Shown: positions 1-9,501, counted from the stretch's first letter. The stretch is DNA of 64,000 nt from Arenibacter algicola (GCF_018860365.1 NZ_JAHKPO010000014.1:1-64000), one strand, 5' to 3'. The notes: generated by a model not told the origin, from the sequence alone. Program-made: numbers and translations.

Positions 1-714
1 CGTTCCCGTTATCGGTAAGGTTGCCATCGCCCTCGGTATAGGTGGTCCCGTTCAGGGTCACGGTAAGCACGTCGGCCGAATCCGCAGTCCCGGTAATGGT
101 GGGAGTAGTATCGTTTGTCAACAGGGTATTTACGGTGGGTGCCGTAGGATCCGTAAGGTCAATGGATAGTTCGTCCGTAGTGGTATCGTTTGCAGTATTG
201 CCGGCCAGGTCTGTGGTGGTCGCCGCTACATCGTAGGTGCCTTCGGCCAGTTCGCTCCCTGTGGGCACGGTAAGGGTCCAGGTATCGTTCCCGTTATCGG
301 TAAGGTTGCCATCGCCCTCGGTATAGGTGGTCCCGTTCAGGGTCACGGTAAGCACATCGGCCGAATCCGCAGTCCCGGTAATGGTGGGGGTAGTATCGTT
401 GGTCAACAGGGTATTTACGGTAGGTGCCGTAGGATCCGTAAGGTCAATGGATAGTTCGTCCGTAGTGGTATCATCGGCGGTATTGCCGGCCAGGTCTGTG
501 GTGGTCGCCGCTACATCGTAGGTGCCTTCGGCCAGTTCGCTCCCTGCGGGTACGGTCAGGGTCCAGGTATCGTTCCCGTTATCGGTAAGGTTGCCATCGC
601 CCTCGGTATAGGTGGTCCCGTTCAGGGTCACGGTAAGCACATCGGCCGAATCCGCAGTCCCGGTAATGGTCGGGGTGGTATCGTTGGTCAATAGGGTATT
701 GACGGTGGGGGCGG
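1..714. repeat. Tandem 285-bp coding repeats
   Basis: An exact 285-bp period is visible: the same landmark (CGTTCCCGTTATCGG) begins at 1, 286 and 571. Two full units and one partial unit are in view and the array continues past the left edge. The units at 1-285 and 286-570 differ at only about a dozen positions by eye; the unit nearest the N-terminus (ending near 714) is more diverged at its edge. Each unit encodes one 95-residue Ig-like module. The repeats look richer in G+C than the rest of the gene. Confidence 0.95.
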
Positions 715-2707
715 TGGGGACAGTGGTGTCTACCGTATACGATTCGGTATCGGTACCAGTATTCGTGCAAATTCCATTCGTGGTTTCAACGGATGCATCA
801 ATTGTTGTATCTGCATCGGCAACCAAATCACTTCCATTGACCGGAATACTAAAACTAAGATCTGCAGCAACATTACCTTGATAGGATACATTGTTAATTG
901 TTAGGGTAACTACATCGTTCACTTGAGCATCGCCACCAACAACACCGGTGACATTTACTAATCCCATTGCTTCGTCAGAATTCACAATATCATCAGTTGT
1001 AATATTCGAGTCCAATGTAATTGTCGGTGCCAAAGTGTTATCCTGAATTGTTACAACAACTGGTTTTAATTCACCGGCCATATTTTCACACCCACTACCG
1101 GAATCGGTAATACTGACATAATAAGTATATGGACTGTTTAGACCTGAAAGTCCCAAAATGCTCAATTCATCGTTGGCATCAATATTATAAGTGATACCGC
1201 TATCGACCATTCCATCTGTAATTGGATTGGTTTTATTGGCATCCAAATACCAAGAAAAGGCTCCCGTTAAAGCACTTCCCGGCACTAATGTTACTGTATT
1301 TGATGAGCAAATGGTACTTTCATTGCCAGTTACCGTGATATCCGTTGCTTCCGGAGAAGGAACAACTGTTACTTCCACTGGGGTACGCTCAGATTCCTCA
1401 GGACAACCAACTTCCGCTGCCGCTACATAAAAAGTGGTATCCGCCAAAATTGCAGAAGTAACAAAGGGCGTTCCAGACGCCACTGTTCCCAAAAGTGTGC
1501 CGTCAACCGCACTGTCATACCATCTAAGCTCCAGGTCGTTGGGATCTGCTACCGCAATGAGACTGGCTGATTCCCCCTTGCATATATCTACATCTTGAGT
1601 GCTAGCATCGAATGTGGGAGGTCCGGGTACCTTTTTAACCTCATGAACCTCTAATTTCTGTGGTAGGCTAAGAGTTACTAAAGAGCTGAATCTTATGACA
1701 ATCCTGTCTATTGGCGCTCCTGGAGCGAAAGGTACTACTGCATTTTCGTCATTTTGAAACAATCCCAATAAATCTAAATTCAACAAGTCGGTCAAACTTT
1801 CTGAGGCTACTAAATTAGCTCCATTGTACCCCAATATTTCAATATTGTCCAAAACACCCAGAGCCAATAGACCCGAATTCAGTTTTAAATTAAAATTAAA
1901 TACCTCATTGGAATGTGAAAGTTCTTCAAAGTAAAGAATTTGTTCTATAGAAGAACCAACACCTATAAGGCCTAAATTTAGTTCGGAAAAAGTGTTGTCA
2001 TCATCGTCAATGGCATCCTCTGGAGCATTAACACCTACACCACCAACACCTAAAAGTCCAGACGGACTTCCATCGTAAGATGTAAATGAAGGGGATCCGC
2101 AATCACCTATTATTTCGGAGGTGTTGTAAAATGCGCCATATACCCCTAATTTTTTGCGGCCAATGGAAGTTACTCCCTGATCTATACTGTTTACTAGTCG
2201 AATCCTATTAAAATCTTGATCAGGTGTAATGACAATGAAAAATTCCCCAGCTTCATTCATTACGAGCCTCATTCTTGATGTTCCAAATTCTCCTGCGTCA
2301 TTTGAATCTCCTTGGAGAACTACGGTATTCACGTTCTTTACTTGTACAGTGAATTCTTGCTTGCTGACCAACGTAGCCCCTAAAAAATTACCTAAGCCCC
2401 CAGCCAATAAAGGTGCCAGGATAGGCTCCTCTGCATCAATCTTTACATATACGGTAGTTTCTGCTGGTATTAATGAAGGAAATTCCAATTCTAGATGCCC
2501 GGAATAACTACCTATACCATCTTTAGCCTCAATATCAGCCTTGGTACTTAAGTCTGAATCAATAGCATTTGCTGAATCATCAGTGTTGCTTTGGCTTATT
2601 ATGCTATTGGCAAAAACCCTAGTTTGGCCAAATCCGGATATGGACATCAATAGGCATACAAGTAGGCACCAATAAAAATTAATTAATTTGGTATAATTAA
2701 ATCCCAT
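1..2707 (-). CDS. Large secreted Ig-like repeat protein (adhesin-like), C-terminus beyond window
   Basis: The reading frame is open from an ATG at 2707 to the left edge, giving 902 visible codons and no stop, so the C-terminus is missing. Residues 8-25 are hydrophobic and end in GFGQ, a normal signal peptide for this phylum. Residues 30-360 are unique, rich in Gly, Leu and Asp. Residues 362-442 look like an Ig-like domain of the type found in gliding-associated surface proteins (CKGESASL, YDSAVDGTLLGT, FYVAAAEVGCPEE). Two further Ig-like segments follow (about 445-550 and 550-655), then 95-residue Ig-like repeats from about residue 662 (motifs TNDTTPTITGTADSADVLTV and GTYDVAATTTDLAGNTADD). 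It is likely exported and perhaps surface-anchored by the type IX route, but the C-terminal sorting domain that would show this is outside the window. The role in adhesion is inferred from architecture only. Confidence 0.85.
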   Translation of the reverse strand, partial: MGFNYTKLINFYWCLLVCLLMSISGFGQTRVFANSIISQSNTDDSANAIDSDLSTKADIEAKDGIGSYSGHLELEFPSLIPAETTVYVKIDAEEPILAPLLAGGLGNFLGATLVSKQEFTVQVKNVNTVVLQGDSNDAGEFGTSRMRLVMNEAGEFFIVITPDQDFNRIRLVNSIDQGVTSIGRKKLGVYGAFYNTSEIIGDCGSPSFTSYDGSPSGLLGVGGVGVNAPEDAIDDDDNTFSELNLGLIGVGSSIEQILYFEELSHSNEVFNFNLKLNSGLLALGVLDNIEILGYNGANLVASESLTDLLNLDLLGLFQNDENAVVPFAPGAPIDRIVIRFSSLVTLSLPQKLEVHEVKKVPGPPTFDASTQDVDICKGESASLIAVADPNDLELRWYDSAVDGTLLGTVASGTPFVTSAILADTTFYVAAAEVGCPEESERTPVEVTVVPSPEATDITVTGNESTICSSNTVTLVPGSALTGAFSWYLDANKTNPITDGMVDSGITYNIDANDELSILGLSGLNSPYTYYVSITDSGSGCENMAGELKPVVVTIQDNTLAPTITLDSNITTDDIVNSDEAMGLVNVTGVVGGDAQVNDVVTLTINNVSYQGNVAADLSFSIPVNGSDLVADADTTIDASVETTNGICTNTGTDTESYTVDTTVPTAPTVNTLLTNDTTPTITGTADSADVLTVTLNGTTYTEGDGNLTDNGNDTWTLTVPAGSELAEGTYDVAATTTDLAGNTADDTTTDELSIDLTDPTAPTVNTLLTNDTTPTITGTADSADVLTVTLNGTTYTEGDGNLTDNGNDTWTLTVPTGSELAEGTYDVAATTTDLAGNTANDTTTDELSIDLTDPTAPTVNTLLTNDTTPTITGTADSADVLTVTLNGTTYTEGDGNLTDNGN

Positions 2708-2885
2708 AGGCAGAAATAATCACATTTCAATATTTTTTTTGTGTATAACACCTTTTTATAACGCATCAAGCCTTACTTTATTGAGTTCTAAGACGGTGAG
2801 ATGGAGATAATTAGTGGTTTCAATTTAAATTATACCATAAGGTGCTTTTAAAACGAGGTATGTATTAGGAATTGGTGCCACCCTT

Positions 2886-3773
2886 TTATTGGAATTCTAC
2901 GGGGACTTTATTTCGGTGTTTCCATCGCTTATGGGTCCAAAGGTAGTACTCAGGTTTTTCCCGTATCTGATCTTCGGTCAACCTTAAGAATCGGTCCGTA
3001 ATCTCGTTCTTTTTGGTTTGCTTACCAGCTGTTGTAATGGGAATAAATTCTGCCTTATAATATCCTCTTTTTACTTTTGATACTTTTAGGAAAACCACTG
3101 CCAGATCCAATTTTCTGGCCATGCTTTCGGGGCCGTTAAATATAGGCACCTTAACACCCATGAATTCACTCCAATATTGAGCTCTTTTTACTTGAGGAGA
3201 TTGATCGCTCACCATACCATAGGCAGATATTACCCCATTTTGGACATTCCTATATACCGTTTTTACAGTTTCCTGCTGGGTTATGAGGGTGGTATTCCAT
3301 TTGGCCCTTATTTTCTTTATCAAATCATCAAAATAGGAATTCCCAATTCTTTGGTAAACGGCATAACCTTTTGCATTCACATAGTTATTAATGCTCACGT
3401 TCCACTCCCAATTGGCGTAATGTGAACATACAATAAGAACACTTTTATCTTTTACGATTTCCTGTAGCACCTCAATATTGACGATCTTATAACGTTCTTT
3501 GAGTTCCTCTTTGGACAGGTTCAAGGTCTTCACCATTTCTAGGAACATATCGCACATATGGCGGTAGAAATCTTTCCGGATTTTTTGTATTTCTTCCTTG
3601 GTCTTATTGGGAAAAGCGCGCCTAAGGTTTTCTTTCACCACTTTTTTGCGGTAACCAACAACATGGTAAAGAATAATAAAAACAAAATCTGAAAAAAAGT
3701 AAAAAAGTCTAAAAGGTAATATGGAAATAAGCCATAGTAGGGGGTAAACCAGAATATATACTAGAAACTGCAT
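2886..3773 (-). CDS. LpxL/HtrB-type lysophospholipid acyltransferase
   Basis: This is a lipid A biosynthesis-type acyltransferase, expected to add a secondary acyl chain to lipid A or an aminolipid at the inner membrane. The start at 3773 (MQFLVY) gives 295 residues; a longer frame from 3842 would overlap the divergent promoter and the neighbouring start. Residues 1-38 form a membrane anchor. The acyltransferase signature HX4E is at His118-Glu123 (SHYANWEW), followed by the expected region with SDQSPQVKRA, and PIFNGPESMARKLD. Length and layout match LpxL-family proteins. It is transcribed divergently from the rhomboid gene with only 58 bases between start codons. The exact substrate cannot be told from sequence; some relatives in this phylum acylate other lipids. 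Confidence 0.85.
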   Translation of the reverse strand: MQFLVYILVYPLLWLISILPFRLFYFFSDFVFIILYHVVGYRKKVVKENLRRAFPNKTKEEIQKIRKDFYRHMCDMFLEMVKTLNLSKEELKERYKIVNIEVLQEIVKDKSVLIVCSHYANWEWNVSINNYVNAKGYAVYQRIGNSYFDDLIKKIRAKWNTTLITQQETVKTVYRNVQNGVISAYGMVSDQSPQVKRAQYWSEFMGVKVPIFNGPESMARKLDLAVVFLKVSKVKRGYYKAEFIPITTAGKQTKKNEITDRFLRLTEDQIREKPEYYLWTHKRWKHRNKVPVEFQ

Positions 3774-3789
3774 GCAGATATAATTAGGG

Positions 3790-3807
3790 CAAATATAGCT
3801 ATATTTG
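3790..3807. promoter_or_regulatory. Back-to-back -7 elements of divergent promoters
   Basis: The 18-base perfect palindrome CAAATATAGCTATATTTG contains TATATTTG on both strands, each fitting the Bacteroidota -7 consensus TAnnTTTG. The minus-strand copy is 17 bases before the acyltransferase ATG and the plus-strand copy is 25 bases before the rhomboid ATG. I see no convincing TTG -33 element for either direction, so this is a likely rather than proven promoter pair. Confidence 0.55.
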
Positions 3808-3831
3808 AACCCAAAAATAATAGTTTTCTTC

Positions 3832-4482
3832 ATGAATAACATTCATCTTGCTACCATTGCCATTATGGCCGCCAATGTCATTGCCTCCCTAAAGGGTTTT
3901 AATAACCAGACTTTCTTTGAACGTTACAAGTTTGGCGTTGGTGCTATTCAGGCAGGACAGAAAGATAGGATGGTTACCTCGGGTTTTTTACATGTAGACC
4001 TTTCCCATCTATTTTTTAATATGTTTACACTTTATTTCTTTGCAGATGTGGTCATTGATTGGTTTGGTCCCAGTAAATTCCTTATCCTTTATTTTATTAG
4101 TCTGGTTGCCGGTAGTTTATTGGCATTGTACTTTCATAAAAACGAACCTTATTACAGCGCTGTGGGAGCCAGTGGAGCCGTTACAGGTATATTGTATTCT
4201 GCCATCCTATTGGAACCGCAAATGCGATTGGGAATTATGTTCATTCCTATTCCTTTACCAGCTTACGTTTTAGGAATTCTTTATTTATTTTATTCTATCT
4301 ATGGAATGAAAACAAGATTGGGGAACATTGGGCATACTGCCCACTTTGGTGGTGCTATTGGCGGGTATGTTGTAACCTTGTTCTTTAAACCAGATCTACT
4401 TGTTACAGATACCTTAATGGTACTATTATTGGCTTTGCCTATTGTACTTCTTTTTATTCTAGGGAAAATGGGCAAGATTTAG
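3832..4482 (+). CDS. Rhomboid family intramembrane serine protease
   Basis: A polytopic membrane protein of 216 residues with the rhomboid catalytic dyad: Ser114 in the GxSG motif (VGASGAVTG) and His171 in GHTAHFGGAIGG. The HVDLSHLFFNM segment near residues 54-64 matches the usual second-helix motif with its conserved His and Asn. It should cleave membrane-anchored substrates within the bilayer; the substrates are unknown. The ATG at 3832 is chosen over the in-frame ATG at 3805 because 3805 lies inside the -7 element and would add a non-homologous leader. It is divergent from the acyltransferase and ends before a strong terminator. Confidence 0.9.
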   Translation: MNNIHLATIAIMAANVIASLKGFNNQTFFERYKFGVGAIQAGQKDRMVTSGFLHVDLSHLFFNMFTLYFFADVVIDWFGPSKFLILYFISLVAGSLLALYFHKNEPYYSAVGASGAVTGILYSAILLEPQMRLGIMFIPIPLPAYVLGILYLFYSIYGMKTRLGNIGHTAHFGGAIGGYVVTLFFKPDLLVTDTLMVLLLALPIVLLFILGKMGKI

Positions 4483-4588
4483 TTCTGTTTCCAGAACTAC
4501 CGAATGAGGGTTCAATTGTGCTGCTGGGTTAAGGATTGTTCAAAATTGAACACGGATCAAAAGGCAATGTAGGAACGGGAGATGTATA

Positions 4589-4631
4589 AAATAATAAAGG
4601 CCCGTAGATTTTACGAGCCTTTATTATTTTA
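4589..4631. terminator. Bidirectional intrinsic terminator
   Basis: AATAATAAAGGC and GCCTTTATTATTTT form a long stem between the convergent rhomboid and TlpA-like genes. Runs of A before and T after the stem allow it to work on both strands. Confidence 0.85.
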
Positions 4632-4642
4632 TGTAGTATATT

Positions 4643-5773
4643 TTACTGTAAAAGTTCTGCAATTTTCGACTCCAATTCAGGGCCTCTAAGGTTTTTTGCT
4701 ACAATAACTCCGTTTTTATCAAGGATAAAAGTAGCAGGTATGGCTTCTACATTGTAAAGTTTGGCTACGGCATCATTGAAGTAATCCAAACTGGAAATAT
4801 GGTTCCAGCTAAGTTTGTCATCCGCAATGGCCTTTTTCCAATCTTCTTCCTTTCTATCCAAGGATACGCCAATTATATTAAGTCCTTTGGAATGGTACTT
4901 GTTGTAGATATTGACCACATTTGGATTTTCAACCCTACAAGGTTTGCACCAGGCAGCCCAAAAATCGATGATGGTCACTTTTCCCATGGCTTCTTTTAGG
5001 GACAATTCCTTACCCTCTGGGGTAGGTCCTGAAAAGTCGGGGGCAGTGGCGCCAATAGCTGTACTCTTCCCTTTTTCTTCCCTAGCTTTGGCTGCTTCCA
5101 AACTTTTTAGGATGTTTTTGGCGGGCAGGGTTTCCTTTATCTCTGGAGTTAAGGCATCATACATTTTTTGTGCTTCTTCGCTCTCCACTATTCTTGTATT
5201 AAGTCCTTTTTCTATCAATAAAGCAGAAATAAGACCATTAGGATTGTTTTTAATGAAGTTCAATTCAAAATTCTTATATTCTTCCTGAAGTTCGGCAAAC
5301 TCGTCACGCAAGGAGTTTACAGTAGCTTCGTTTCCGCCCATATTGGCGTTTTGCATATCTCTTTGAATAGACATTGCCTGATCGGACAAGGCCCTTGATT
5401 CATTTAGATAGTTAAAGAATATATTATTTTGCTCAGTGCCTTTAACCTTGGCAAAATTTAAACTATCCTTCTGGGCACTAAGTTCTATTTCACCTTTCTC
5501 GGCAACAACCGGAGTGTAGCCTTGTACTTTATCAACAAAAACATATATTAGATCGGGTGAATCAGCAGGACCACTAATAGTAAACTTACCGTTTTCCACA
5601 GTGGTGGTGTCAATATCATATGGCTGATTGTTTTCATCAATCTTTCTTATAAATATTTGGGTACCGTTTTCCACATCACCGGTTAAAGTTCCGGTCAATA
5701 CAAAACCTTCAGGTTTACTGTTGCACGCTACAACTCCTACAATTACGGTAAGCGATAATAATATTTTTTTCAT
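4643..5773 (-). CDS. TlpA/ResA-like thiol-disulfide oxidoreductase lipoprotein with DUF4369 domain
   Basis: A lipoprotein with its lipobox ending at Cys17 (GVVAC). Residues 25-125 match the DUF4369 beta-rich domain common in Bacteroidota (FVLTGTLTGDVENGTQIFIR). A charged helical linker follows (about 125-235), then an AhpC/TSA-thioredoxin domain (about 240-376) with the redox motif WCKPC near residue 275 and the cis-Pro segment EAIPATFILD. It probably reduces or exchanges disulfides in envelope proteins. A -7-like element (TACATTTG, minus strand, 5803-5796) lies 23 bases upstream of the start. It appears to be a single-gene unit ending at the terminator it shares with the rhomboid gene. Confidence 0.9.
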   Translation of the reverse strand: MKKILLSLTVIVGVVACNSKPEGFVLTGTLTGDVENGTQIFIRKIDENNQPYDIDTTTVENGKFTISGPADSPDLIYVFVDKVQGYTPVVAEKGEIELSAQKDSLNFAKVKGTEQNNIFFNYLNESRALSDQAMSIQRDMQNANMGGNEATVNSLRDEFAELQEEYKNFELNFIKNNPNGLISALLIEKGLNTRIVESEEAQKMYDALTPEIKETLPAKNILKSLEAAKAREEKGKSTAIGATAPDFSGPTPEGKELSLKEAMGKVTIIDFWAAWCKPCRVENPNVVNIYNKYHSKGLNIIGVSLDRKEEDWKKAIADDKLSWNHISSLDYFNDAVAKLYNVEAIPATFILDKNGVIVAKNLRGPELESKIAELLQ

Positions 5774-5883
5774 TTCTGTTTTCTTTTAATTGCCGCAAAT
5801 GTACTTATATATAAGTAATAAAAAAAGCCATAAATGCTACAAGAACATTCATGGCTGAATAAAATAGTATTTCGTTATTTATA

Positions 5884-6393
5884 TCAAAACTGATAGCGAA
5901 TTCCCAAGGCAATATCAAAATCAAAATTATCTGAGAAATCTTTATAGCCCACAATGCCAATTTCAGGTCTAAAATCCAATGAAATCAGTAAAGGAATGTC
6001 AAAGTTGTATTCAATACCAATATCTCCGGCAGCCAAAACAAATAGGCCACCATCTGGTGTGTAGTATCCACCATTGCCATTAGGTTTGGAAGCGAAGTCC
6101 ACACTTCCCAGTCCGCCACCGGCTCCGTAGTACCAATTGAAATTTCCGTCCAAGGGTCTAACCCATTGGTAAAGGGCCGTTAATTTAAAAGCATCAAAAT
6201 AACGACTGTCCCGCCATCCAAGGTTGGCTTCCAATCTGTTGTCACGATCCAAAGATTTTTGATAGGAAATTTCTGCACCAAAACCATCACTGTCCCCCAA
6301 GCGCAGACCAATGGCGTGATCGGATATTTCCTGGGCACTCATAGAGAACCAGGAACAGAACATAAATAGGGTAAATAATTTTAAAATTTTCAT
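5884..6393 (-). CDS. Small outer-membrane beta-barrel protein
   Basis: The start at 6393 (MKILKLFTLFMF) gives 169 residues and places a signal peptide ending MSAQ at the N-terminus; an ATG at 6450 would bury that signal. The mature part alternates aromatic and polar residues as in an eight-strand barrel, with Gly-rich turns (GAGGGLGSV, KPNGNGGYYTPDG) and ends in the typical aromatic C-terminus (IRYQF) recognised by the barrel assembly machinery. No enzymatic motif is seen. It resembles uncharacterised outer-membrane beta-barrel proteins of this family; the function is unknown. Confidence 0.75.
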   Translation of the reverse strand: MKILKLFTLFMFCSWFSMSAQEISDHAIGLRLGDSDGFGAEISYQKSLDRDNRLEANLGWRDSRYFDAFKLTALYQWVRPLDGNFNWYYGAGGGLGSVDFASKPNGNGGYYTPDGGLFVLAAGDIGIEYNFDIPLLISLDFRPEIGIVGYKDFSDNFDFDIALGIRYQF

Positions 6394-6496
6394 AAGTGTT
6401 CTAAAGTTAATTAATGTAAAAATTAAAAATTCATTATTAATCTGAAACAATAAAACTTAATTTAGTGCCCAAAATTGTTTTGAGTTGGATAAAAAT

Positions 6497-9397
6497 ATGC
6501 TAAATAAATTAAAGGACGATTTAGAGGGCGATTTGTTTGTAGACAAATTAATGACCACCCTATATGCCACTGATGCTTCTGTATATAGAAAAATGCCAAT
6601 GGCAGTGGCCTATCCGAAGACTGAAGAGGATATTAGAAAACTAATTCTATTTGCAGGTGAACACAAAATTGGTTTAATACCCAGAACTGCAGGAACCTCC
6701 CTTGCCGGACAATGTGTTGGGGATGGTATAGTAGTGGATGTCTCCAAAAATTTCACCAAGATTCTCTCCGTTGATGTAGATAAAAAACAAGTAACCGTAC
6801 AACCAGGGGTGATCCGTGACGAGTTAAATCTCTACTTGGAACCTTATGGCCTATTTTTTGGACCAAACACTTCTACTTCCAATCGCTGTATGATCGGGGG
6901 AATGGTAGGTAACAACTCCTCGGGAACTACCTCCATACAATACGGGGTTACCCGTGATCAAGTGGTATCCTTACAGACTTTTTTATCCGATGGAAGCAAG
7001 GTAGAATTCAGGGATTTGTCCTTGAACGAATTTCTGGGTAAAATGTCCTTGGATAATTTTGAAGGAAAAATTTACAACAACATACATAAAGAATTAAGCA
7101 ACAAGGAAATACAGGCGGAAATTGTTAAGGAATTTCCAAAACCCCAGATCCATAGGCGCAATACAGGATATGCTGTGGACGAGTTGCTCAGGAACAATAT
7201 TTTTGGTGATAGCGCCGAAGGCATAAACTTATGTAAATTATTGAGCGGTAGTGAAGGCACCTTGGCTTTCACTACAGAAATAGTACTGCAATTGACCGAG
7301 TTGCCTCCCAAACTTTCCGCCATGGTAGTTACCCATTACAAAACCTTGGAAGATTGTTTGTTGGACGTTGCTCCCCTAATGACCCACAATCTGCATACCT
7401 GTGAAATGATGGATAAGGTAATTTTGGATTGTACCAAAAATAACCGTACCCAATTGGAGAACAGGTTTTTTGTGGAAGGCGACCCCGCGGCATTGTTAAT
7501 GTTGGAGGTTAAAGCGGATACCGAAGAGGACTTGGACAAACAACTTCAGCAATTATTGGAGACCGTTAAAAAGTCTGGATTGAGCTATGCCAGCCCTATA
7601 TTGAGGAGGGCCGACGTAAATAAGGCCATTGAACTTAGAAAGGCCGGATTGGGTCTTCTTGGAAATATAGTCGGGGACCGCAAGGCGGTTGCCTGTATAG
7701 AGGATACGGCGGTAGCGCTGGAAGACCTTAAGGATTTTATAGGCGAGTTCTCCCAAATAATGAAGGACTATAAGCAAGATGCGGTCTACTATGCCCATGC
7801 AGGGGCAGGGGAGTTGCATTTAAGGCCAATACTAAATTTAAAGAAATCTACAGATGTGGCCTTGTTCAGGTCCATTACCACGGACGTGGCCAAGCTTACC
7901 AAAAAATACCACGGATCCTTTAGCGGGGAACACGGTGATGGAATTGTAAGGGCGGAGTTCATTCCCTTAATGATCGGACAGAAGAATTACGAGCTCCTTA
8001 AGCGGGTAAAGACCTATTTTGATCCATACAATATTTTTAACCCAGGGAAAATTGTGGATGCCTATCCCATGGATGAATCCCTGAGGTATGAAATTGACCG
8101 CCAGGAACCGGAAATAGAAACCTTGATGGATTTCTCCGATAGTGAGGGCATTCTAAAAGCGGCAGAAAAATGTAATGGTAGCGGGGATTGTAGAAAGACC
8201 CATGTGGTATCTGGAGCCATGTGCCCCAGTTACCATGCTACAAAGAATGAAAAAGATACCACACGGGGCCGTGCCAACACCCTGCGCGAATTTTTAACTT
8301 CTTCGGAAAAGACGAATAAGTTTAACAATAAGGAGCTAAAAGAAGTTTTTGATCTTTGTTTAAGCTGTAAGGCCTGCTCCAGTGAATGCCCCAGCAACGT
8401 TGATGTGGCTACGCTTAAAGCAGAGTTTTTATATCAATATCAGGAAGAGAATGGCTACCCGCTCAGAGCGAAGCTTTTTGCCTATAACACCCAGCTGAAT
8501 AAATTGGGAAGTAGTATGGCAGGTATTACCAATGCCATGTACGATTCCAAATTTGTTGGCGGATTGCTTAAAAAATCGGTCGGAGTAGCAGAGCAAAGAA
8601 GTTTACCGAAAGTCTATAAGTTCAATTTTGATAAGGAGCTTGAAAAGGCTAAAGGTCAGGTAATTGTCACCAGGTCCAAAGTTGTGTTGTACATAGATGA
8701 ATTCACCAACTATTTGGATGTTGAACTGGGTAGGGATGCTATTGAAGTATTGACACGACTGGGGTATGAGGTGGAACTTTTTTATGCAGAGAGTGGAAGG
8801 ACCTATATTTCCAAAGGGTTTTTAAAACAGGCCAAAAAATTGGCCATTAAGAATGTAGATAGACTTTCGCAGCTAACAGATAAAGGACTTCCAATAATTG
8901 GACTGGAACCTTCCGCTATACTTACGTTTAGGGATGAATATAAACGATTTGGTTTTGATAAAAAGAAGATGGATGCCGTTGCTGCCAATTCTTTTTTGAT
9001 AGAAGAATTTTTGGCCAAAGAAATTCAGTCCGGCGCTTTAACCGCCGATCTGTTTACAAAGGAAGCCAAGACTGTAAAGATCCACACACATTGCCATCAA
9101 AAGTCAATATCCAACCAAAAGGTAACTTTTGACATATTGAATCTTCCAAAGAACTATACTGTTTCTATCATTAGTTCCGGATGTTGTGGTATGGCAGGGT
9201 CCTTTGGGTACGAAAAGGAACATTACGAGGTAAGTATGCAGGTAGGGGAGTTAAAGTTGTTTCCAGCCGTTAGGAAGTCTGCAGAGGATGTGATTATTGC
9301 TGCCAACGGCACCAGTTGTAGGCATCAGATATATGATGGTACCCAAAGAAAGGCCTTGCACCCTATTTCTATTTTGAAAGAGGCTCTTATTGTGTAA
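6497..9397 (+). CDS. FAD-binding and Fe-S-binding oxidoreductase (D-lactate/2-hydroxyacid dehydrogenase type)
   Basis: A fused flavoprotein of 966 residues from the ATG at 6497 (a TTG at 6485 is also in frame). Residues about 30-185 form the PCMH-type FAD domain (GTSLAGQCVGDGIVVD, GGMVGNNSSGTTS). Residues about 255-540 match the FAD-linked oxidase C-terminal domain (GSEGTLAFTTEI, HAGAGELHLRP, GSFSGEHGDG, NPGKIVD). Two cysteine clusters follow: CNGSGDCRK with a distant CP, and CLSCKACSSECP, which should bind [4Fe-4S] centres. The last third carries GlpC/heterodisulfide-reductase-type cysteine motifs (HTHCHQKS, SSGCCGMAGSFGYEKEHYE). This is the architecture of YdiJ/Dld-like respiratory dehydrogenases that oxidise D-lactate or D-2-hydroxyglutarate and pass electrons to quinone. 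The substrate is not settled by sequence. Confidence 0.9.
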   Translation: MLNKLKDDLEGDLFVDKLMTTLYATDASVYRKMPMAVAYPKTEEDIRKLILFAGEHKIGLIPRTAGTSLAGQCVGDGIVVDVSKNFTKILSVDVDKKQVTVQPGVIRDELNLYLEPYGLFFGPNTSTSNRCMIGGMVGNNSSGTTSIQYGVTRDQVVSLQTFLSDGSKVEFRDLSLNEFLGKMSLDNFEGKIYNNIHKELSNKEIQAEIVKEFPKPQIHRRNTGYAVDELLRNNIFGDSAEGINLCKLLSGSEGTLAFTTEIVLQLTELPPKLSAMVVTHYKTLEDCLLDVAPLMTHNLHTCEMMDKVILDCTKNNRTQLENRFFVEGDPAALLMLEVKADTEEDLDKQLQQLLETVKKSGLSYASPILRRADVNKAIELRKAGLGLLGNIVGDRKAVACIEDTAVALEDLKDFIGEFSQIMKDYKQDAVYYAHAGAGELHLRPILNLKKSTDVALFRSITTDVAKLTKKYHGSFSGEHGDGIVRAEFIPLMIGQKNYELLKRVKTYFDPYNIFNPGKIVDAYPMDESLRYEIDRQEPEIETLMDFSDSEGILKAAEKCNGSGDCRKTHVVSGAMCPSYHATKNEKDTTRGRANTLREFLTSSEKTNKFNNKELKEVFDLCLSCKACSSECPSNVDVATLKAEFLYQYQEENGYPLRAKLFAYNTQLNKLGSSMAGITNAMYDSKFVGGLLKKSVGVAEQRSLPKVYKFNFDKELEKAKGQVIVTRSKVVLYIDEFTNYLDVELGRDAIEVLTRLGYEVELFYAESGRTYISKGFLKQAKKLAIKNVDRLSQLTDKGLPIIGLEPSAILTFRDEYKRFGFDKKKMDAVAANSFLIEEFLAKEIQSGALTADLFTKEAKTVKIHTHCHQKSISNQKVTFDILNLPKNYTVSIISSGCCGMAGSFGYEKEHYEVSMQVGELKLFPAVRKSAEDVIIAANGTSCRHQIYDGTQRKALHPISILKEALIV

Positions 9398-9454
9398 CAG
9401 GGTTCTTCCTATTGGTATGAGCTTGTGCTTTTTTAATTAAGAATAGAAAATTTT

Positions 9455-9501
9455 GGCCCCGTCACGATATTTGTTATGCAATATGGGACGGGGCTTTTTT
9501 T
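9455..9501 (+). terminator. Intrinsic terminator of the oxidoreductase gene
   Basis: GCCCCGTC and GACGGGGC pair and are followed by seven T residues, the standard form of a rho-independent terminator on the plus strand. Confidence 0.9.

Noticed and set aside
1-714. Repeat array as a possible CRISPR
   Set aside because: The unit is 285 bp with no short direct repeat and variable spacer pattern, and it is a continuous coding frame.
42-881. Plus-strand open frames in the 285-bp repeats (64-89 residues)
   Set aside because: They are antisense shadows of the long minus-strand adhesin frame and recur only because the DNA repeats.
6485-6499. TTG at 6485 as start of the FAD/Fe-S oxidoreductase
   Set aside because: An in-frame ATG at 6497 gives the usual family start and the extra residues carry no motif.
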